Assembly (NCBI GenBank): GCA_028710655.1
Contig: JAQTTS010000172.1
Coordinates: 1 to 5,190 of the forward strand
DNA: 5,190 nt
Direction of reading: 5' to 3'
DNA from: Dehalococcoidales bacterium
GTDB lineage: Bacteria; Chloroflexota; Dehalococcoidia; Dehalococcoidales; UBA5760
Shown: in pieces, positions 1 through 5,165 of the stretch
Numbering within the stretch: position 1 is the stretch's first letter
How the letters are laid out: every line of letters starts with the position of its first letter
Translations under genes and position numbers: made by a program
Notes under the pieces: generated by a model
The model's input: the letters and a program-made list of their open reading frames with translations, nothing else
Database searches by the model: none
Told to the model about the DNA's origin: nothing

Positions 1-432
1 GATGATATTATCGAGATTGAGAAAATAATCGAGAGGGCCATGGTTTGCCATATTAGCCTTGCCGATGGTGACCAACCATACGTAGTGCCAGTCTGTTTCG
101 GTTATGAAAGGGGTAAGCTCTACTTTCATAGCAGGCTTGAGGGACGGAAGATTGATATCATAAATAGGAACCCTAAGGTTTGCTTCGAAATGGAGATTGA
201 TTTGGAGTTTGCTAACGCAGAGACCCCATGTGATTGCTCCATGAGATATCGGAGCGTAATCGGGTTTGGCAAGGCCCATATTTTGGGTGATGAAGAAAAG
301 TCACATGGTCTTAATATGATAATGAACCACTACAATAAAGGGAATTTCGCATTCGAAAATGCGTCACTTGCCGCTGTAAACGTAATCAGAATTGACATCA
401 CCCGGGTAACTGGTAAGCAAATACAGGGCTAA
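1..432 (+). CDS. Pyridoxamine 5'-phosphate oxidase-like (Nim-type) flavin-binding protein, 5' end outside window
   Basis: The reading frame is open from base 1, so the N-terminus lies outside the window; 143 residues are visible. The visible start (DDIIEIEKIIERAMVCHISL) matches the usual beginning of small FMN-binding split-barrel proteins, in which a short helix precedes a strand. It is followed by the family-typical PYVVPVCFGYE strand, the LYFHS..EGRKID segment that carries the family's conserved histidine, and a NPKVCFE strand. The internal ATG at base 40 is not the start, because the homologous helix continues upstream and no well-spaced ribosome binding site precedes it. Family members bind FMN, or heme in some cases, and some Nim proteins reduce nitroimidazoles; the substrate here cannot be told. 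It has five cysteines, including a CDC pair. The family call is confident, the function is not. It lies outside the tRNA-bounded segment and is probably unrelated to the stress cluster. Confidence 0.85.
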   Translation, partial: DDIIEIEKIIERAMVCHISLADGDQPYVVPVCFGYERGKLYFHSRLEGRKIDIINRNPKVCFEMEIDLEFANAETPCDCSMRYRSVIGFGKAHILGDEEKSHGLNMIMNHYNKGNFAFENASLAAVNVIRIDITRVTGKQIQG

Positions 433-712
433 CATATGATGTCTCCCCGACTGTAAGTTTTATTACCGAATTGTCCTGAAGCATACAGGTTCCCTTAAGA
501 GATCGGTGACTTAAAAGACTTTAAGCCGTCACGGCAGCTAATCTAGTTCCAGGTTGTCCAGGAAAAGGGCAATATCTTGTTATGTGATAGAAACCACCAT
601 TACCGAATCTGCAGGGCTTAAATAGCCATTGTGGAACGCTACGGAGTGGGGAAACAGGACCATCGTGCCCCGGTTTGAGGGAACTGCTGCCAGTTGCTTA
701 CTGCTTTATGGC
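433..712. other. Intergenic region without a convincing gene
   Basis: These 280 bases between the flavin protein and tRNA-Leu carry no open frame with recognisable homology. An imperfect hairpin at 506-532 (outer arms GTGAC/GTCAC, inner arms TTAAA/TTTAA, three-base bulge) lies 74 bases after the stop codon. It lacks a T-run, so it is at best a weak terminator. On the minus strand a 27-codon frame (580-663) has a protein-like composition but no ribosome binding site or known domain. The plus-strand frame that runs through this region and the tRNA is an artefact. Confidence 0.6.
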
Positions 713-798
<86 letters not shown>

Positions 799-823
799 TT
801 ACGATGAGAACTCCAGCGTTATG

Positions 824-1015
824 TCAGATTTGACGTCGAACTACTCTACGGGAATCACGTCGTCCGGTAACGCTATCCTCTTGTATACCAGATATTATAT
901 GGGAATAGGTGTTCGTTGTAAACGCTACCGGTGTATATCCCAGAGCCTCGACAAGTGCCTTTGGCTGAAGGTGCTCATAAGCTGTAGTATATGGCCCATT
1001 CACTGCTCCAATCAT
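824..1015 (-). pseudogene. Remnant of a tyrosine recombinase/phage integrase C-terminus
   Basis: A 63-codon frame whose middle (residues about 15-49, bases 869-973) resembles the end of the catalytic domain of phage-type tyrosine recombinases. The segment PKALVEALGYTPVAF is followed by TTNTYSHIISGIQEDSV. Intact relatives usually read LGH-S-S-x-A-x-T-x-x-TYSHV-x-P-G-M-Q-E. The nucleophilic tyrosine (TYSH, residue 37) is kept, but the conserved histidine of LGH is tyrosine here (residue 27). The rest of the enzyme, including the Arg and HxxR boxes, is missing upstream, where the prxU promoter region begins. No good ribosome binding site precedes it. It reads toward the tRNA-Leu 5' end, 26 bases away, as expected of an integrase lying next to its attachment site. 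The homology rests on pattern recognition of about 35 residues, so confidence is moderate. Confidence 0.65.
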
Positions 1016-1052
1016 TTTGTCTTATTTAACACATGCCGACCCGAAAAAATAG

Positions 1053-1058
1053 TATAAT
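1053..1058 (+). promoter_or_regulatory. -10 element of the prxU promoter
   Basis: A perfect TATAAT lies 33 bases before the prxU start codon in an AT-rich stretch. No good -35 hexamer sits 16-18 bases upstream (CACATG is at the 17-base position; a TTAACA at 1026-1031 is 21 bases away). This may mean the promoter depends on an activator. Transcription would begin near 1065. Confidence 0.5.
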
Positions 1059-1076
1059 TAATACATATATCGTTAG

Positions 1077-1084
1077 TAAGGAGG
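1077..1084 (+). promoter_or_regulatory. Ribosome binding site of prxU, sets the ATG start
   Basis: TAAGGAGG ends 7 bases before the ATG at 1092. It is close to a perfect match to the 16S rRNA 3' end. It favours the ATG over the TTG two codons upstream at 1086, which would lie almost on top of the site. Confidence 0.85.
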
Positions 1085-1091
1085 TTTGCTT

Positions 1092-1808
1092 ATGCCTGAA
1101 GAGTTCAAGCCAGGATGCCAGAGGCCACCTATTAAGAAGCCGACTCTTGAAACTGTTCCTGCTACCGAGTTGAATGTAAAGGAGGCGAAACAAGCGATGG
1201 TAAAGGTAGGAAAACCAGCCCCCGATTTTACTGCCCCTGCTTTCTACAAAGGCAAGTTTATGAATACCAGTCTCTCTGAATATAAAGGGAAATGGGTATT
1301 GCTGTGCTTCTACCCGGGTGACTTTACCTTTGTCTGAGCGACAGAAGTTTCAGCAGTTGCTGAAAAGTATGCGGAGCTGCAAGACCTGGGTGTAGAAGTA
1401 CTGTCGGTCAGTGTGGACAGTGTCTTTGTGCATAAGATGTGGAATGACCATGAACTTTCCAAGATGATTAACAGGGACATTCCGTTTGCGATGTTGTCCG
1501 ATCAGGACGGCAGCATCGGAAAATTGTATGGCATATACGACGAGGATAGCGGCGTCGAAACGAGAGGCAGGTTCATCATCGATCCCGATGGCAAGATACA
1601 GGGATTCGAAGTGCTAACACCTCCGGTGGGCAGAAATGTTAGCGAATCTATCCGGCAAATTAAAGCGTTCCAACTGGTAAGGAATTCCAAGGGAACAGAA
1701 GCTACTCCTTCAGGATGGAAGCCCGGTAAGCCGACACTGAGGCCGGGCCCGGAGTTGGTGGGTAACGTTTGGAAAGTCTGGAAGGTAAGCCAGGCATTTG
1801 AGGACTGA
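1092..1808 (+). CDS. prxU: Selenocysteine-containing AhpC/Prx-type peroxiredoxin (UGA at codon 82)
   Basis: Reading the in-frame TGA at 1335-1337 as selenocysteine gives one 238-residue peroxiredoxin. Residues 1-36 are an N-terminal extension beyond the usual AhpC start. The thioredoxin-fold domain begins around [12 protein letters not shown]. The active site is P75-GDF-T79-FV-U82-ATE, so Sec sits exactly where the family motif PxxxTxxC has its peroxidatic cysteine. [10 protein letters not shown] (about 158-167) supplies the conserved arginine, and the C-terminal arm holds [13 protein letters not shown]. The frame has no other stop, and the halves join without a gap. The enzyme would reduce hydroperoxides in the cytoplasm. 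Its only cysteines are C9 and C72; the usual resolving position (VCPA..W) reads ATPSGW, so resolution must involve C9 or an external thiol. Selenoperoxiredoxins are known in anaerobes such as Eubacterium acidaminophilum. The alternative, a gene killed by a stop, is unlikely given the position and the hairpin. Confidence 0.88.
1335..1365 (+). promoter_or_regulatory. UGA(Sec) codon with downstream bacterial SECIS-like hairpin
   Basis: TGA at 1335-1337 is followed by a perfect 7-bp stem, TTTCAGC (1348-1354) and GCTGAAA (1359-1365), closing the loop AGTT. The loop G (1356) and U (1357) are bases 22 and 23 counted from the U of UGA. In the E. coli fdhF SECIS the essential loop G and U are near bases 23-24. 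A short stem with a G/U loop directly 3' of UGA inside the coding region is what SelB recognises in bacteria. It has not been scored with a SECIS model. Confidence 0.75.
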
Positions 1809-1833
1809 TTCAGCCATTAAATGAAGATACTTG

Positions 1834-1880
1834 GCAAGGGCGCCTCAGAAATCGAGGCGCCCTTGCATTACATTTTGTTT
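1834..1880. terminator. Intrinsic terminator between convergent prxU and the Crp/Fnr gene
   Basis: A 13-bp perfect stem (1834-1846 with 1854-1866; arms GCAAGGGCGCCTC and GAGGCGCCCTTGC) with a 7-base loop starts 25 bases after the prxU stop. It is followed by a T-rich tail (ATTACATTTTGTTT). The tail is on the plus side, so it best terminates prxU. It may also stop transcripts from the opposing gene, whose coding end is 80 bases away, although no clear U-tract exists in that direction. Confidence 0.85.
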
Positions 1881-1946
1881 GAGAAGAAACCACTGGCATC
1901 AGCACCCAGCAGTTACTGGTCTCAGGCCACAGTTAACGATGGGAAA

Positions 1947-2639
1947 TTACTGGATTGACTTCTCCAGTTTCAGCGCATTCTTAATCGTAACATGTGGGCC
2001 TTCAAATTCAATGATACCGTCGTCACGCATCGAACCCATTTCTCGGGATAAAGAAGGCCGGGGTATGTTGAGATAGTCCGCGAGCTCATGCCTTTTCATC
2101 GTGAGCGTGAGGTCTTTATTACCCGACTGAAGATATGTATCCAGCAAATAGCTGCTGATTCTGCCTCTGATATTCTTAGCTGAAATGTGCTCTATTTTCT
2201 TATCCAACATCGCAGCCCGGTTGGATAAGATTCGCAGCATGTTTATAATCAGGGTACTGTGCGAAGAGCAGATATTTGAACAGGCACCGGTTATCTTATC
2301 CGGCGGGAGAAAAAGTAAGACACAATCTTCCTGTGCGATAACGGTCATCGGCCAGATTCTGTGGTCTGAAAAGGCCACCGCTTCTCCGAAAACATCGCCG
2401 GCTTCGAGTATCCCCATGATAATGCGATTACCGGAATACGTTTCTTTGCTAAGAGCTACCTTGCCGCTGGCGATAATCCCGATACCCTGAAACGGCTGGC
2501 CATAAGCTACGATAATCTCACGCTGTTTGGTCCGGCGTACAGTCGGCTTGAGGCAATCGAGCATGATATTTAAAGACTCGCTGCCGATGCCGCGAAACAG
2601 CAAAGCTGACTTCAAGGTATCGATCCATTCTAAATACAT
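1947..2639 (-). CDS. Crp/Fnr-family transcription regulator, HcpR-like
   Basis: A 230-residue protein, the usual length for Crp/Fnr regulators. Residues about 15-120 form the cyclic-nucleotide-binding-like beta barrel, with GxGIIASGKVAL and GDVFGEAVAFSD marking its conserved turns. A dimerisation helix covers about 125-155. A winged helix-turn-helix lies at about 170-220, with recognition helix region IPRPSLSREMGSMRDDGII, typical of Fnr-type readers. The cAMP-contacting Arg-Ser pair of Crp is absent (FGEAVAF), and there is no N-terminal Fnr iron-sulfur cysteine cluster; cysteines are at 29, 106, 120 and 124. It is divergent from hcp with 112 bases between start codons, the arrangement of HcpR regulators that control hcp and respond to nitrosative stress in many anaerobes. 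HcpR identity is inferred from this context. Minus-strand AAGAAG is a weak ribosome binding site. Confidence 0.85.
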   Translation of the reverse strand: MYLEWIDTLKSALLFRGIGSESLNIMLDCLKPTVRRTKQREIIVAYGQPFQGIGIIASGKVALSKETYSGNRIIMGILEAGDVFGEAVAFSDHRIWPMTVIAQEDCVLLFLPPDKITGACSNICSSHSTLIINMLRILSNRAAMLDKKIEHISAKNIRGRISSYLLDTYLQSGNKDLTLTMKRHELADYLNIPRPSLSREMGSMRDDGIIEFEGPHVTIKNALKLEKSIQ

Positions 2640-2656
2640 TAAAAAATCTTCTTTTT

Positions 2657-2672
2657 GGTAACCTACGTTACC
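2657..2672. promoter_or_regulatory. Palindromic operator, probable HcpR-like regulator site
   Basis: GGTAAC (2657-2662) and GTTACC (2667-2672) form a perfect inverted repeat with a 4-base spacer, in the gap between the divergent regulator and hcp. The two-fold symmetric 16-base shape suits a Crp/Fnr dimer. Its centre is about 41.5 bases upstream of the hcp start point expected from a TATATT -10 at 2694-2699, the classic position for class II activation. It also lies just downstream of a plausible promoter for the regulator itself, which would allow autorepression. Confidence 0.65.
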
Positions 2673-2690
2673 GCTTTCATGTCGTCATTG

Positions 2691-2701
2691 TATTATATTA
2701 T
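2691..2701 (+). promoter_or_regulatory. -10 region of the hcp promoter
   Basis: An AT-only run holds overlapping -10 candidates: TATTAT at 2691-2696, TATATT at 2694-2699 and TATTAT at 2696-2701. A -35-like TTACCG (2668-2673) is exactly 17 bases before the first and overlaps the right arm of the palindrome. Which hexamer is used cannot be told, so the start point is 2703-2708. Confidence 0.45.
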
Positions 2702-2719
2702 ATTTAGTAACGCAAACAA
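2692..2719 (-). promoter_or_regulatory. Possible promoter of the Crp/Fnr regulator
   Basis: On the minus strand a perfect TATAAT (2697 to 2692) lies 16 bases from TTGTTT (2719 to 2714). This would start the regulator transcript near 2685, so RNA polymerase would meet the GGTAAC-N4-GTTACC palindrome just downstream. It overlaps the hcp -10 region, so the two promoters may compete. The AT-rich context makes chance matches likely. Confidence 0.35.
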
Positions 2720-2751
2720 TTTGCTGCCAGAATCAAATAGGAGGTAGTCGA

Positions 2752-4314
2752 ATGACTGACATGTTTTGTTTCCAGTGTGAGCAGACAGCCAAAGGCACGG
2801 GATGCACCAAAGCAGGCGTCTGTGGTAAGAAACCTGAGGTAGCCAATAAGCATGATGAGTTGGTTTGTGCCCTGATAGGACTGGCACGTGCCGCCGTAGG
2901 GAAAACACCGGGCAGAAGAGCAGATGAACTGATGATGCAGGGACTTTTCGCTACCCTGACCAATGTTAACTTCGACCCGGCGCGCATCGCTGAACTCAAA
3001 GTTAGAGTGGAAGCAGCAAAGGAGAAGCTGGGTGGGGCCGAAGATTTCGACCCGGCTAAACTCTTCCATGGGGATACCGACATCGTTTCACTTCGCTCAA
3101 CGCTGCTTTTTGGGTTGAGAGGCATGGCCGCCTATGCCTGGCATGCTCACATCCTGGGTAAGGATGATCCGGAGGTTACTGCCTGGCTCTACAAGGGCAT
3201 GCGGGCCGTCGGGGAAGACCACAGCGTAGATGAGTGGTTGTCTTTGATCATGGAATTCGGTCAGGTCAATTTCAAGTGCATGGCCCTGCTGGATGAAGCC
3301 AATACTTCAGCCTATGGTCATCCCGTACCTACCAAAGTGAGTATGAAAGTGGAAAAAGGGCCGTTTATCGTGGTGACCGGTCACGATCTGCTGGATCTGA
3401 AGCACCTTTTGGAGCAGACGGAGGGAAAGGGTATTAACATCTATACCCATGGAGAGATGTTGCCTGCCCACGGCTACCCGGAACTGAAGAAGTATTCCCA
3501 CCTGAAGGGTAATTACGGAACTGCCTGGCAGAACCAGCAGAAGGAGTTCGATAATCTCCCCGCGCCGATTCTTTATACTACCAACTGTATCATGCCGCCC
3601 AGAGGGTCTTATGCCGGGAATATTTTCACCACGTCAGTGGTCGGTTATCCGGGGTTGAAACATATATCTGACAAGGATGGCAAGAAAGATTTCACTCCCG
3701 TTATTGAAAAGGCGCTTGAGCTAGGTGGCTGGGATGAAGACAAGCAGTTCACTGGAATCAATGGAGGCACCGAGTTGATGACCGGCTTTGCCAGAAATAC
3801 CTTGATGGGAGTAGCTGATAGGGTCATTGGGGCGGTGAAATCAGGATCTCTCAAACACATATTCCTCGTCGGTGGTTGTGATGGTGCTAAACCGGGACGC
3901 AACTACTATACGGAGTTCGTGAAGCAAACTCCAGACAATACGGTAGTGCTGACGCTGGCCTGCGGTAAATACCGCTTCAATGATCTTAAAATCGGTGAGA
4001 TTGCCGGTTTGCCCCGGTTGCTTGACATGGGACAGTGCAACGATGCCTACTCGGCCATTCAGGTAGCTGTGGCATTGGCTAAAGCATTCGATTGCGGTGT
4101 TAACGAATTGCCTCTTTCACTGGTTTTATCCTGGTACGAGCAGAAGGCAGTCTGTATCTTACTTACTCTCCTTTCGCTTGGCATCAAGAACATCTATCTG
4201 GGTCCCTCGCTACCTGCCTTCGTATCTCCCACCGTGCTTAGTGTCCTGGTGAAAAAATTCAATCTGAAACCGATATCGACTCCGGAGGCTGATATGAAGG
4301 CTATGTTAGGGTAA
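2752..4314 (+). CDS. hcp: Hybrid-cluster protein (Hcp), NO/hydroxylamine reductase, class I
   Basis: A 520-residue cytoplasmic iron-sulfur enzyme of the prismane family. The N-terminal cluster motif is C6-x2-C9-x8-C18-x5-C24, the close spacing of class I enzymes from strict anaerobes; class II has a wider spacing. All expected ligands of the hybrid 4Fe-2S-2O cluster can be placed: H211 (TGHDLLDL), E235 (THGEMLPAH), C279 (TTNCIMPP), C376 (VGGCDGAKPGRN, the persulfide position), C404 (LACGKYRFN), C429 (GQCNDAYSA) and E463 (SWYEQKAVC). Hcp reduces NO to N2O and hydroxylamine to ammonia, and in E. coli also acts in protein S-nitrosylation. AGGAGG at 2739-2744, 7 bases before the ATG, fixes the start. 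No Hcr-type reductase gene is adjacent, so electrons must come from elsewhere. It leads a likely operon with the next two genes and is probably controlled by the divergent regulator. Confidence 0.97.
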   Translation: MTDMFCFQCEQTAKGTGCTKAGVCGKKPEVANKHDELVCALIGLARAAVGKTPGRRADELMMQGLFATLTNVNFDPARIAELKVRVEAAKEKLGGAEDFDPAKLFHGDTDIVSLRSTLLFGLRGMAAYAWHAHILGKDDPEVTAWLYKGMRAVGEDHSVDEWLSLIMEFGQVNFKCMALLDEANTSAYGHPVPTKVSMKVEKGPFIVVTGHDLLDLKHLLEQTEGKGINIYTHGEMLPAHGYPELKKYSHLKGNYGTAWQNQQKEFDNLPAPILYTTNCIMPPRGSYAGNIFTTSVVGYPGLKHISDKDGKKDFTPVIEKALELGGWDEDKQFTGINGGTELMTGFARNTLMGVADRVIGAVKSGSLKHIFLVGGCDGAKPGRNYYTEFVKQTPDNTVVLTLACGKYRFNDLKIGEIAGLPRLLDMGQCNDAYSAIQVAVALAKAFDCGVNELPLSLVLSWYEQKAVCILLTLLSLGIKNIYLGPSLPAFVSPTVLSVLVKKFNLKPISTPEADMKAMLG

Positions 4315-4355
4315 TCAGAGAGTCTATGATTCCGGCTGAGGAGGTTAGTAACCCT

Positions 4356-4700
4356 ATGGACATAGAAAATAACCCTGGGAGTGTTTTGATAGCTGAATCG
4401 GCACAAATAGCCGCTTTGGTTGACTACCAGAGCGGCACGGTAGTAAGCCGGACAATAATCGGGCAGAATGCGGGATCGGTCACCTTGTTCGCTTTCGACA
4501 AAGGGCAGGGATTGAGCGAGCATACCGCTCCTTTCGATGCCTTAGCCTATATGATCGATGGTGAAGCTGACATTGCTATCGGCGGCCAAAGCATTCGGAT
4601 GGGAGCAGGTGAAGCGGTTATCATGCCGGCTAACAGGCCTCATGCCCTTAAAGCGGTCGAGAGATTTAAGATGATGCTGGTTATGATCAAGGATAGTTGA
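4356..4700 (+). CDS. Small single-domain cupin protein
   Basis: A 114-residue protein with one conserved beta-barrel cupin domain (about 40-112). The first motif is GLSEHTAPFDALAYMIDGEADI (residues 52-73) and the second GAGEAVIMPANRPHAL (83-98). Of the usual metal ligands H-x-H-x3-4-E plus a late H, only H56 and H96 are plain; the second histidine and the glutamate are replaced by A58 and A62. It may therefore bind metal weakly or not at all. GAGG/GGAGG around 4339-4344 is 11 bases before the chosen ATG at 4356; an in-frame ATG at 4326 would add 10 residues but has no good ribosome binding site. It starts 41 bases after hcp. Cupins of this kind are often found next to hcp in anaerobes (recalled, not searched). 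The function is unknown; a sensor or small-molecule-binding role is a guess. Confidence 0.87.
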   Translation: MDIENNPGSVLIAESAQIAALVDYQSGTVVSRTIIGQNAGSVTLFAFDKGQGLSEHTAPFDALAYMIDGEADIAIGGQSIRMGAGEAVIMPANRPHALKAVERFKMMLVMIKDS

Positions 4701-4733
4701 ATAGGAGAATACAAGTAGTGGGAGGTATTAATC

Positions 4734-4982
4734 GTGATCGGCAAATGTCCGGGACAGGATATGCGTAACCTGAGTGCTGTAATTTACAAGTGCCCGAATT
4801 GCGGTAATGAAGTCGAGATGTTTTCCGATGAGATCAGGATTAAGTGCAAGCAATGCGGTCATTACGTTTATCAGGAGCAAGTGCCGTCATGTGTTGAATG
4901 GTGTGCTTCAGCCCGGCAGTGTTTGGGTGAAGAGCGGTGGAAAGCTCTACGAGGCGATAGCCAGATGCCACCGCAGGGGTAA
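4734..4982 (+). CDS. Small cysteine-rich zinc-ribbon/rubredoxin-like protein with CPGQD motif
   Basis: An 82-residue protein with eight cysteines. An N-terminal KCPGQD motif (C5) is followed by a two-knuckle zinc ribbon or rubredoxin-like site, C20-PN-C23 and C38-KQ-C41. A second cluster, C53-x3-C57-x5-C63, lies in SCVEWCASARQCLGEERW. Start codon GTG is supported by GGGAGG (4720-4725) 8 bases upstream. The CPGQD-plus-ribbon layout recalls an uncharacterised family of short cysteine-rich proteins of anaerobes, sometimes met beside or fused to HD phosphohydrolase domains; this is from memory, not a search. It follows the cupin by 33 bases, so it is probably cotranscribed with hcp. A metal-binding or electron-transfer role is possible, for example handing electrons to Hcp, which has no visible reductase here. 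That role is inference. Confidence 0.85.
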   Translation: MIGKCPGQDMRNLSAVIYKCPNCGNEVEMFSDEIRIKCKQCGHYVYQEQVPSCVEWCASARQCLGEERWKALRGDSQMPPQG

Positions 4983-4997
4983 GTCATTATCTCTAGT

Positions 4998-5032
4998 GAA
5001 GCTTACCGCTCCCCTCCCGGTATTGACGCTTC
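4998..5032 (+). terminator. Weak hairpin after the hcp operon, possible terminator
   Basis: GAAGC (4998-5002) with GCTTC (5028-5032) encloses TACCG/CGGTA (5004-5008 with 5018-5022), giving an interrupted stem 15 bases after the last gene of the operon. No T-run follows, so an intrinsic terminator is doubtful. Confidence 0.25.
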
Positions 5033-5118
5033 CTTGATGCTCACACGGGAATCATTCCAACGCATTAATCTTAAATGACGATTATCTTGGTCAGTATCGG
5101 TTAATCTCAGAGCTAACT

Positions 5119-5158
5119 ATTTTGAATCCGTTGTGTCTGCCAGTTCCGCCACCCCGGC
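5119..5158 (-). pseudogene. 5' half of a tRNA-Leu(CAA)-like gene, broken at the anticodon loop
   Basis: The minus strand begins like tRNA-Leu: acceptor GCCGGGG, D arm TGGCGGAACTGGCAGAC, then the anticodon stem 5' arm ACGGA and loop TTCAAAA with anticodon CAA (5122-5124). The 3' arm that should read TCCGT is instead TAGTT, and no variable arm, T arm or acceptor 3' arm follows anywhere down to the end of the upstream gene. It matches the intact tRNA-Leu(UAA) at 37 of 41 positions (5119-5159 with 758-798), then the match ends. It is a tRNA fragment and not a functional gene, and it could be an attachment-site relic. Confidence 0.85.
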
Positions 5159-5159
5159 A
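5135..5159 (+). repeat. 25-base direct repeat, copy 2 (within the broken tRNA-Leu)
   Basis: Second copy of the 25-base identity at 774-798. Similarity continues with four mismatches down to 5119 and then stops. Conserved tRNA-Leu sequence alone could explain the identity, so the att-site reading is an inference. Confidence 0.8.
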
Positions 5160-5165
5160 AAAATT

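Noticed and set aside
506..532. Hairpin after the flavin protein as a terminator
   Set aside because: The stem is interrupted and no T-run follows; kept only as a note in the intergenic entry.
1092..1808. prxU as two separate genes or a simple pseudogene
   Set aside because: The stop is exactly at the catalytic cysteine, the frame is otherwise intact, the second half has no ribosome binding site, and a SECIS-like hairpin follows.
1831..2076. Plus-strand ORF starting in the terminator hairpin
   Set aside because: Its start overlaps the hairpin and its body is antisense to the Crp/Fnr gene.
2704..3125. Overlapping minus-strand ORFs across the hcp start
   Set aside because: They are shadows of hcp without family similarity or ribosome binding sites.
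4194..4523. Minus-strand ORF across the hcp-cupin junction
   Set aside because: It covers the ends of two well-supported plus-strand genes and has no recognisable domain.
4983..5118. Group I intron in tRNA-Leu(CAA), suggested by the break at the anticodon loop
   Set aside because: No 3' exon (variable arm, T arm, acceptor arm) is found downstream on the minus strand, and only about 140 bases remain before a coding gene.
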